Assembly (NCBI GenBank): GCA_029937135.1
Contig: JAPYQX010000069.1
Location: 1-11,240 of the forward strand
DNA from: Nitrospinota bacterium
GTDB taxonomy: Bacteria; UBA8248
Length of the DNA stretch: 11,240 bases
Direction of reading: 5' to 3'
Position 1 is the first letter of the stretch, and every line of letters starts with the position of its first letter. Below, in pieces: positions 5,742-11,240 of the stretch. The notes under the pieces were generated by a model. It saw only the letters and a list, made by a program, of their open reading frames with translations. It was not told the DNA's origin and made no database searches. Position numbers and translations under genes: made by a program.

Positions 5742-6614
5742 ATGATTTTCATTACACTCGCAGCCGCCGTTATTTTTATTTTCGTCCACCTGGCCGCCTA
5801 CGCCGTCCGGTGGGTGGTGGTGGAGCGCGGTACCCGGGACGAGCGCTCCCTCGCCGAGGTCCCCCGCTCGGGACTTCTTCACATCGCCGCCGAAATTCTC
5901 TCGGCTGGCGCCCTCGTTTTGCTCTCGGCGATTGACCTTATACTCAGCCTCCGCCATTTCCGATGGAAACACCCCCTTCCGGCTTCAAGTCCACCCCCAC
6001 AATCCGGCCCGAAAATCGGGCCGACGGCCTCATCCGTCCCGGAAGGCAGACCCGTCGTCCTCCTGCACGGGGCCGGGATGCGCGGCCTCTCAATGACGCC
6101 TCTCGCCCGCAAGCTCCGGGCCACGGGGCGCAAGGTTTACCTGTTCACCTACCGGCCGTCAGGCCTGGCATTCGAGGCCTACGCCCGCCAGCTGAGTGAT
6201 TACCTCGAGTCGATCATAGGGGAGATGGGACACCGGAAATTCGACGCCGTGGGCCACAGCGCGGGTGGGTTGATCCTCAGGCGCTTCATCGCCGTCCACA
6301 ACGACCCGGTTAAAATCCGGCGAATCATCACCCTGGGCGCCCCCCACGGCGGCTCGGAGCTTTGGCGCTTCGCTCCGTCCACCCTGGGCCGCCAGCTACG
6401 CCCGGACGGGGAGTTCCTGCGGCGGCTCGACGAGGCGGGCCTACCCCCCGGCGTGGAGGCGACGGCCATCTCGGGCGGCTTCGATCAGCTTGTCGTCCCG
6501 AACGCGAACGCCCGCTGGGAGGGAGCCGCGAACCACATCATTTCCGACTCGGGCCACAACCGTCTTGTTTTTCACCGGGAAACGCTTCGAATTGTTCTGG
6601 AGGCACTCGGCTAA
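5742..6614 (+). CDS. Membrane-anchored alpha/beta-hydrolase, lipase/esterase-like
   Basis: A 290-residue serine hydrolase with an unusual N-terminal membrane region. Residues 3-25 form one hydrophobic segment (ITLAAAVIFIFVHLAAYAV) and 45-70 a second (LLHIAAEILSAGALVLLSAI), then a Pro/Ser-rich linker (about 78-102) leads to the catalytic domain. The domain has VVLLHGAG (105-112, oxyanion region), the nucleophile elbow VGHSAGG (170-176, Ser173), APHGG (200-204, typical of triacylglycerol lipases and PGAP1-like hydrolases), Asp248 (GGFDQLV) and His272 (DSGHNRL), a complete Ser-Asp-His triad. I infer an inner-membrane protein acting on a lipid or ester; which side the catalytic domain faces is unclear. 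It probably shares a transcript with ddl (51-nt gap). Its stop region overlaps that of the convergent methyltransferase gene (6611-6614). The substrate is unknown; thioesterase or acyltransferase activity are alternatives. Confidence 0.88.
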   Translation: MIFITLAAAVIFIFVHLAAYAVRWVVVERGTRDERSLAEVPRSGLLHIAAEILSAGALVLLSAIDLILSLRHFRWKHPLPASSPPPQSGPKIGPTASSVPEGRPVVLLHGAGMRGLSMTPLARKLRATGRKVYLFTYRPSGLAFEAYARQLSDYLESIIGEMGHRKFDAVGHSAGGLILRRFIAVHNDPVKIRRIITLGAPHGGSELWRFAPSTLGRQLRPDGEFLRRLDEAGLPPGVEATAISGGFDQLVVPNANARWEGAANHIISDSGHNRLVFHRETLRIVLEALG

Positions 6615-7528
6615 GCGCCGCCCTCGAGGAAGGGGATATAAATGTCCTCGCGGGTCGAGGGTAGGCGGTGATCGCGGGTTATCTCATGTTTTTGCGCGAG
6701 CACCTGATAGAGACCCAGGCTGCCGGAGTAGAAACACTCCGCCGAGCACACCAGCCAGAGGCGGTAGACCCGGTAGGTGCGCTCGCCGACAATTTCCTTT
6801 AGTTGCCCGGCGTTTTTCTCGAAATTCTCGTACCACTGGTGGCAGGTCCTGGCGTAGTGGAGCCGGAGGCTCTCCACGTCGAGGATTTCCCACCTTTCCC
6901 GCTCCATGACGTCCAGGATGTCGGTAATGTTGTCCATCTCGCCGTTAGGAAACACCAGTTTTTCGAGAAAATCCGTCTGGCTCGATCGCTTCCAGTATTT
7001 TTCGTGGGTGATTCCGTGGTTGAGAAATAACCCGCCGGCCCGAAGGCGGTCGCGGACCCGGCCGAAATAGAGCGCGTAGTTTTCGATGCCGATGTGCTCG
7101 ATGATTCCGATGGCCGAAATCTTCTGGTAGGTCTGCCCCTCGGGGAGATCGCGGTAGTCCATGTGACAAATCTGGCACTTGTCTCCGAGCCCCTCGCGGC
7201 GGACCAGGGCTTGGCCCCACTCGGCCTGCTCGCTCGAGAGGGTGACGCCGGTCGCCTTCACGCCGTAGTGTTTGGCCGCCCAGATGGCAAGGCTCCCCCA
7301 CCCACAGCCGATATCGAGATACTCCTCGCCGGGCGAGAGGCGGAGTTTCCGGCAAACGAGGTCCATCTTGTCGCGCTGGGCCTGATCGAGACCCCCTTCT
7401 GACTCGCGGTAGTAGGCACATGTGTAAAGCATGTTTTCGCACAAAAACAGCTTGTAGAATTCATTCGACAAATCGTAGTGATGGGAGATCGCCTCGGCGT
7501 CGAACGCTTTCGTCCGGATCTTGGGCAT
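6611..7528 (-). CDS. Cyclopropane-fatty-acyl-phospholipid synthase-type methyltransferase, catalytic domain only
   Basis: A 305-residue SAM-dependent enzyme matching the C-terminal catalytic part of cyclopropane-fatty-acid synthases, which alkylate a double bond of acyl chains in membrane phospholipids. Visible are AISHHYDLSNEFY (13-25), the SAM site YLDIGCGWGSLA (70-81), and counterparts of the E. coli bicarbonate-site residues: Cys37 (LYTCAYY), Glu144 (IIEHIG), His171 and Ile173 (NHGIT) and Tyr233 (HQWYENF). E. coli Cfa has 382 residues. The ~110-residue N-terminal domain is missing here and is encoded two genes upstream at 8694-9047. ATG 7528 has AGGAG 7 nt upstream. It follows the flavoprotein gene by 44 nt and is the last gene of the cassette. 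True cyclopropanation or, with the flavoprotein, methylation followed by reduction are both possible. Confidence 0.93.
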   Translation of the reverse strand: MPKIRTKAFDAEAISHHYDLSNEFYKLFLCENMLYTCAYYRESEGGLDQAQRDKMDLVCRKLRLSPGEEYLDIGCGWGSLAIWAAKHYGVKATGVTLSSEQAEWGQALVRREGLGDKCQICHMDYRDLPEGQTYQKISAIGIIEHIGIENYALYFGRVRDRLRAGGLFLNHGITHEKYWKRSSQTDFLEKLVFPNGEMDNITDILDVMERERWEILDVESLRLHYARTCHQWYENFEKNAGQLKEIVGERTYRVYRLWLVCSAECFYSGSLGLYQVLAQKHEITRDHRLPSTREDIYIPFLEGGA

Positions 7529-7572
7529 GTCGCTTCTCCTATTTCCCGCGATTTCGATTCTGTGTTAGCTGC

Positions 7573-8697
7573 TCACCCCATCCCGAAGGCTCCCTCGAGG
7601 ACCACCCGCCTTCGGAGCCACGCGTTTCCGCAAATCATCCTCGCCACCGAGCGGAGCACGCTCTCCGGCAGGACATCGGCAATGCGATCCGCCACGCCCC
7701 CACCGCTCGATCCGTAAATCTCCGAGAGGCGGCCGGCATAGGCGATGAGTTCCGAGCGGCCCTCGAGCCAGGCGATAATCTCCTCGGCGGCGATTCGCGC
7801 GCTCCGCACCGCGGGGCCGATTCCCTCTCCGCTGAAATCCCGGGCCAGCCCCGCCGCATCGCCCACGAGGACGAACCGCTCGCCGGCGGGGAGACGCGCC
7901 GCTCCCCTGTGAACCGCGTAGGCGTGTCCCTTGAAGGGAGTCAACTTCACACCCTCGGGGAGGCGGCCGCTCCGGCGGAGCCTTTTCATCAGCACATCAA
8001 GACGCTCGTGGACACTCGGCCTCTTGCCGACGCACCCGACGCCGATGTTCATAAAATCGCCCTTGGTAAAATACCAGCCGTAGCCCCGGAAATCGGGCTC
8101 GGCGAAAAGCTCGGGACGGCCAAAGTGGGGGGTTGCACGCCTCAGCCGCCCGGCGCCGACCTCGGTCTCGCTCTCCCGGGTCAGGACAATAACCTCCTCT
8201 GAGGAAACGCCCCCGAGCGCTCGGGCGACGGGACAGGTGTACCCTCCCGCGCCAACCACCATTTCGGCATCTATCCATTCACCGCCGATATCGAGGCGGA
8301 CGCCATTCACCCCCACCTCAACGGCACGCACACGGACTCTCTCCCGGACCTCGGCTCCTGCCGCCTCGGCGCGCTTGAGGAGATACTGGTCGAATTCCTT
8401 CCGGACGATTCCGAAGCTCGCCGGCTCGGACCAAGTGGTCTCCTTGAGTTTTTCTTTGAGATTTTCGCCGTAGCCGACGAGTACGGTGTCGATGGCCTGA
8501 ATCGTGTGCGGATAGGCCGCCGGGTCTATCTCGAGATCTGCGAGGCAACGTTTCGTCACCCAGCCGGCGCAAAGCTTCACCCGGGGAAACTCGCGGGCCT
8601 CAAGAACGAGGACACGCCGCCCGGCCCCGGCAAGCCGCCAGGCCGCGGTGCTCCCTCCGGGACCTCCCCCGACGATGACGGCCTCCCAGCGGCTCAT
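7573..8697 (-). CDS. Geranylgeranyl-reductase-family FAD oxidoreductase
   Basis: A 374-residue FAD-dependent oxidoreductase of the geranylgeranyl reductase / p-hydroxybenzoate-hydroxylase-like group. The N-terminal dinucleotide fold has AVIVGGGPGGSTAA (6-19) and the ribose-binding Glu33 (VLEAREFPR), followed by CAGWVTKR (43-50), a Cys motif like that of the reductase family. YGWYFTKGD (205-213) corresponds to the family's YxWxFP region, and VGDAAGL (277-283) with SGEGIGPAV (288-296) is the second FAD motif. Known members hydrogenate isolated double bonds of lipids. Its ATG overlaps the stop of the fatty-acid-synthase N-domain gene (ATGA, 8694-8697), with GAGGAGG 8 nt upstream, so it is co-translated with that gene. 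Placement inside a split cyclopropane-synthase operon suggests it acts on a methyltransferase product or unsaturated acyl chain (inference). A hydroxylase or an isoprenoid reductase is the alternative. Confidence 0.87.
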   Translation of the reverse strand: MSRWEAVIVGGGPGGSTAAWRLAGAGRRVLVLEAREFPRVKLCAGWVTKRCLADLEIDPAAYPHTIQAIDTVLVGYGENLKEKLKETTWSEPASFGIVRKEFDQYLLKRAEAAGAEVRERVRVRAVEVGVNGVRLDIGGEWIDAEMVVGAGGYTCPVARALGGVSSEEVIVLTRESETEVGAGRLRRATPHFGRPELFAEPDFRGYGWYFTKGDFMNIGVGCVGKRPSVHERLDVLMKRLRRSGRLPEGVKLTPFKGHAYAVHRGAARLPAGERFVLVGDAAGLARDFSGEGIGPAVRSARIAAEEIIAWLEGRSELIAYAGRLSEIYGSSGGGVADRIADVLPESVLRSVARMICGNAWLRRRVVLEGAFGMG

Positions 8698-9047
8698 TCC
8701 GCAAGCCTCCTCACACGAAGGGCTATCTTCATCTTGTCCCAGTAGGAGAACTGAAGCGCCTCCATTTCGTCCGCCACCGGCATCACCTCGAACAGATCGC
8801 CGATGAGGTCGATGTCACCGTCGCAGTAGGCTTCGCCGAACCCGGCCGCCGTCGGGTTCATCAAAAGACGCTTGAATGCCAGGACAGTGGGAATCACCAC
8901 TGTGATGGGTCGTACCTCGCGGCCCAGGGAAATTTCGGCATCGTCCCAAAGGCGGACCTTAAAACCGATCTGTATGGAGGCGTAGATATCCTGGAGAATT
9001 TGAGCCGCTAAGGCGGCGGTCGAATCCCGATGTGCGTCAGAGCCCAT
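8694..9047 (-). CDS. Stand-alone N-terminal domain of cyclopropane-fatty-acid synthase
   Basis: A 117-residue protein resembling the N-terminal, non-catalytic domain of cyclopropane-fatty-acid synthases. That domain packs on the methyltransferase domain and contributes to membrane and dimer contacts in E. coli Cfa. The recognisable parts are FKVRLWDDAE (about 29-38), the stretch FKRLLMNPTAAGFGEAY (about 57-73) and CDGDIDLIGDL (about 74-84), comparable to the FFKRVLQEG..GESYMDG region of E. coli Cfa. There is no SAM site. ATG 9047 is chosen because GGGAGGG (9055-9061) lies 7 nt upstream; the frame stays open to a TTG at 9146, but the extra 33 residues have no family resemblance and run through the AT-rich leader. 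It overlaps the flavoprotein gene by 4 nt. With the 305-residue catalytic protein it totals 422 residues, close to a complete synthase. Likely function: partner subunit of that enzyme (inference). Confidence 0.83.
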   Translation of the reverse strand: MGSDAHRDSTAALAAQILQDIYASIQIGFKVRLWDDAEISLGREVRPITVVIPTVLAFKRLLMNPTAAGFGEAYCDGDIDLIGDLFEVMPVADEMEALQFSYWDKMKIALRVRRLAE

Positions 9048-9243
9048 CCCCAAACCCTCCCGATTATAATATTTGGTACAAAGATACCAGAAAACCACCC
9101 CCAATTTCTGCCCCTGAAGGGTGTATTTTCCCCTGCGCTCGCGCAACGGACCAGCCGAATCGAAGAATTCACCAAAAACCGTTGAATTTATTTAACTATT
9201 GAGAAATAGACCACGGAGGCAGTGGGGATTATTTCGGCGAGTT
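9048..9243. other. AT-rich intergenic region before the split synthase cassette
   Basis: This 196-bp gap separates the dehydrogenase pseudogene (ending at 9244) from the cassette. It contains a small inverted repeat CTATT-gaga-AATAG (9196-9209) and an A/T-rich run (9183-9209), but no stem with a convincing T-run and no well-spaced -35/-10 pair. Whether the cassette has its own promoter or is read from the upstream genes is undecided. Confidence 0.5.
9055..9061 (-). promoter_or_regulatory. Ribosome binding site that decides the start at 9047
   Basis: Minus-strand GGGAGGG lies 7 nt before ATG 9047. The only upstream in-frame alternative is a TTG at 9146 without supporting family homology. A TATAAT at 9063-9068 on the same strand is too close to this site to act as the promoter for a leadered message. 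Confidence 0.7.
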
Positions 9244-10190
9244 TCAGAGCGCCTCGGGGTTGACCAGGTTGATCGGGCGCTCGCCTCGGAGAGCGAGGCG
9301 TATATTTTCGGCTGTGCGGCCGAGAGCGGCGGCGTCGGTTTCCCGCGTACGGGAGGCATGGTGGGGACTGATCAAGACATTGGGAATCGACCGCAACGGG
9401 TGGTCATCGGGCAGGGGCTCGGGATCGGTTACGTCGAGGCCCAGACCAGCAAGGCGCCCCTCACGCACGGCGACGAGCATATCCCCGGTCACCGCCACCG
9501 GACCGCGCGCCACGTTGATTAAAAAAGCCTCTTTTTTCATCATCGCGATCGACTCGGCGCACACAATCCCGCGCGTCTCTTCGGTCAGCGGCATGCACAG
9601 GACAAGATAATCCACCCGGGGGAGCAGTTCATCGAACGAGCAGTACTCGATCTCAACCCCGGGGACACGACCGGGCGCGGGCGTCCGGGTGTTGACCAAA
9701 ACCTTCATGCCAAAACCACCGGACATCCGGGCGAGGTTCGACCCAATGTCGCCCAACCCGACGATGCCAATCGTCTTGCCGCCGAGCTGGTGCATGGGGG
9801 TGGTCTCCCACTCGGGTCGGTCCTTGAGCCAGCCGTTCCGCGATAGGTAGAGCATGTGAAAAATGGCGTGCTCGGCGACGGCGCGGCCGCGCACACCCTC
9901 GACGTTGCACACCATCACACCTCGCTCCGTCGCCGCCGCAACATCGATATTGTTGTAGCCCGCGCCAGGCTTGGCCACCACCTTTAGCGGCCCGCAGGCG
10001 TCCATCATCTCGGCCGTAAGAGGTCAAAGCAGGTCACCACCCCCTCGGCCCCGCCGAGGACAGCCATGATCTCGCCGGTGGAATAACCCTCAGGCCAGAC
10101 CACATCGTAGCCCGGTCCGAACCACCCGGGGCCGGTATCCCAGTTCACCATCCGCTCGAATATCGGATCGGCGATGATGATTTTCGGCAC
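9244..10190 (-). pseudogene. D-2-hydroxyacid dehydrogenase interrupted by a frameshift
   Basis: The first frame (10190-10005, GTG start with GGAGG at 10199-10203, spacing 8) gives MPKIIIADPIFERM ... VVTCFDLL and then runs RPR-stop. The second frame, with ATG at 10008 and stop at 9244, gives a 254-residue protein that begins inside the catalytic lobe: VVAKPGAGYNNIDV, GKTIGIVGLGDIGSNLA, then Arg168 (NVARGP), Glu197 (TDPEPLP) and His216 (SPHHAS) of the catalytic trio. The bases before ATG 10008 in that frame read LTAEMMDAC, as in the intact paralogue at 2785-3774 (PITAETMARM), so the two frames join at about 10017-10022, where one base appears missing. Restored length would be about 315 residues, normal for the family. 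The stop and ATG overlap (ATGA, 10005-10008), so coupled translation of two pieces is conceivable. A sequencing error is equally possible. It follows the Gfo/Idh/MocA gene by 51 nt. Confidence 0.85.
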
Positions 10191-10211
10191 AGGCTCTTCC
10201 TCCAGTTACAC

Positions 10212-10263
10212 TCGAAAACCTTTAGTCACCTTCGAAAATTTCTAGTCGTTCTCGATAATTTCT
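10212..10263. repeat. Degenerate 20-bp tandem repeats across the end of the oxidoreductase gene
   Basis: Three units begin with TCGAAAAC, TCGAAAAT and TCGATAAT at 10212, 10232 and 10252, exactly 20 bp apart; the third is partial. The first two also share TTAGTC/CTAGTC. They span the stop codon of the Gfo/Idh/MocA gene (10242-10244) and the gap before the dehydrogenase, suggesting local duplication of the gene's 3' end. Confidence 0.6.
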
Positions 10264-11240
10264 TCCATCGTCACCGCCCGGCGCTCGGCGTGGCTGAGGA
10301 GCATCGCCCGCATCACGCCCAGCGCGCGCACCCCCTGCTCGCCCCCGACCTCGGGATCACCTCCCTCGCGGACACAGCGGGCCAGGTCGGTGAACTGCTC
10401 GGCGTTGGCCCGGTTCCTCCCCTCGACCAGCCCGACGCCGATGTCGATCTCCTCGGCCTCGTCCATCCCCGCCTCCAGACGCTGAAGGGTGGGCATTCCC
10501 CTGCCCGTGAGGCTGAGTGTCGCCTTGGTTCCCTCGATTAAAACGCCCACGTTGAAAGCGGCCATGTAGCTCCCTGTCAGAGAGCCGACCACGCCGCTCT
10601 TGAACCGGAGCACCGCCGCCACCGCGTCGTCCGTCCCGGAGGGACCGCCCACCTTCCCCGCCGCCGCGTCAACGGATTCAATCTCCCCGAAGAGAGACTC
10701 CATGAGATCGGCCAGGTGAATCGTATAGCTGTAGAGGGGGCCGCCGGGATTCTCGACCGGGTCCCAGCGGTCACTCCCCTCCCCGGCGGTGAGACCGAGG
10801 GTGTTCGAGAAATGCGCCGACACCAGGCTAACCGTCCCCAGCTCACCGGCGTCGATCATTTTCTTGGCGCGGCGAAACATCGGCCAGCGCCGGAAATTTT
10901 GTCCGAGACCGAGCTTGACGCCCGCCTCCCGGCAGGCGGCGACCATCTCCCTTGCGTCCGATACCGAAAGCGCCATGGGCTTTTCCATATGAATATGTTT
11001 TCCGGCCCGCGCCGCCGCCAGGGCCTGCTCCTTGTGGCCGCTGTTCGGCGTGGCGATGACGACGGCCTCGACCTCCGTATCGGCCAGGAGGGCTTCCATC
11101 GAATCGTAGCCACGGCACTTGTACTTCGACGCGAACCCATCACGGGTGGCCGGGGTGCGCGCGAAACCACCGGTGATCTCGGCCGCGCCCGAGGCAAGCG
11201 CCGCGTCGGCGAGCACCTCTCCCCACCAACCCAGCCCGAG
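10242..11240 (-). CDS. Gfo/Idh/MocA-family oxidoreductase, 5' end beyond window
   Basis: An NAD(P)-dependent oxidoreductase of the glucose-fructose oxidoreductase / inositol dehydrogenase family, usually acting on sugars or cyclitols. The frame is open to the right edge and the codons before the GTG at 11216 read LGLGWWGE, the Rossmann GxGxxG loop, so the true start lies just outside; about 332 residues are visible. Downstream are VEAVVIATPNSGHKEQALAA, the hallmark MEKPMALSVSDA with its catalytic Lys, and GQNFRRWPMFRRAKKMI, then SYTIHLADLMESLFGE with the conserved His and Asp of the C-terminal sheet domain. The length is typical of the family. It ends in TAG within a 20-bp-period repeat and is followed by the frameshifted dehydrogenase, probably on the same transcript. 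The substrate cannot be told; the pairing with a hydroxyacid dehydrogenase suggests carbohydrate or hydroxyacid catabolism (inference). Confidence 0.92.
   Translation of the reverse strand, partial: LGLGWWGEVLADAALASGAAEITGGFARTPATRDGFASKYKCRGYDSMEALLADTEVEAVVIATPNSGHKEQALAAARAGKHIHMEKPMALSVSDAREMVAACREAGVKLGLGQNFRRWPMFRRAKKMIDAGELGTVSLVSAHFSNTLGLTAGEGSDRWDPVENPGGPLYSYTIHLADLMESLFGEIESVDAAAGKVGGPSGTDDAVAAVLRFKSGVVGSLTGSYMAAFNVGVLIEGTKATLSLTGRGMPTLQRLEAGMDEAEEIDIGVGLVEGRNRANAEQFTDLARCVREGGDPEVGGEQGVRALGVMRAMLLSHAERRAVTMEEIIEND

Noticed and set aside
9063..9068. Minus-strand TATAAT as promoter of the split synthase cassette
   Set aside because: Its expected start point would remove the ribosome site at 9055-9061, and no good -35 lies 16-18 nt upstream.
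9048..9146. 33-residue extension of the synthase N-domain from TTG 9146
   Set aside because: The codon at 9146 is TTG without a good ribosome site, the added residues lack family resemblance, and GGGAGGG supports ATG 9047.
10005..10030. Programmed -1 frameshift in the second dehydrogenase
   Set aside because: There is no X-XXY-YYZ slippery heptamer at the join (bases read GACCTCTTACGG), and the first dehydrogenase needs no such event.
1..11240. Mobile element, phage, CRISPR, tRNA or rRNA
   Set aside because: No transposase, integrase, regularly spaced repeats or RNA-gene structure was seen on either strand.

Overview
This is a GC-rich bacterial window in which almost every base is coding. 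It comes from a Gram-negative (diderm) organism, because it carries an MlaE-type lipid-transport permease and a D-Ala-D-Ala ligase. The mix of a SpoIIE/RsbW/RsbV-like partner switch, cyclopropane-fatty-acid-synthase-type enzymes and several stand-alone catabolic oxidoreductases would fit an environmental proteobacterium or a deep-branching phylum, but the sequence does not fix the taxon. I saw no phage, IS, CRISPR, tRNA or rRNA.

Region 1 (1-2596, minus strand) is a tight four-gene operon. In transcription order it holds a GAF-SpoIIE (PP2C) phosphatase, an RsbW-like HATPase kinase, an RsbV/SpoIIAA-like STAS protein with an intact phospho-acceptor Ser, and an MlaE-type permease cut by the left edge. 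The junctions overlap by 4 nt and 1 nt, and the last has a 3-nt gap. A candidate promoter and 9-bp direct repeats precede it. A complete partner-switching circuit therefore reads straight into an outer-membrane lipid-transport gene.

Region 2 (2597-3774) is an AT-rich intergenic stretch with palindromes, followed by a CtBP-like D-2-hydroxyacid dehydrogenase on the minus strand. Region 3 (3977-6614, plus strand) is a probable operon divergent from it: an isochorismatase-family cysteine hydrolase, D-Ala-D-Ala ligase, and a membrane-anchored alpha/beta-hydrolase (lipase-like).

Region 4 (6611-9047, minus strand) converges on the lipase with a 4-bp overlap of stop regions. Here a cyclopropane-fatty-acid-synthase-type enzyme is split into two genes: an N-terminal-domain protein (117 aa) and a catalytic SAM methyltransferase (305 aa). 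A geranylgeranyl-reductase-family flavoprotein lies between them and its start overlaps the N-domain gene by 4 nt. This methyltransferase plus flavin-reductase cassette is the best candidate for an under-described system. I infer that it makes a methyl-branched or otherwise modified membrane lipid.

Region 5 (9244-11240, minus strand) holds a second D-2-hydroxyacid dehydrogenase, broken by an apparent single-base frameshift near 10017-10022. Before it in transcription order is a Gfo/Idh/MocA-family oxidoreductase that runs off the right edge. Three 20-bp-period degenerate repeats lie across the end of the latter gene.
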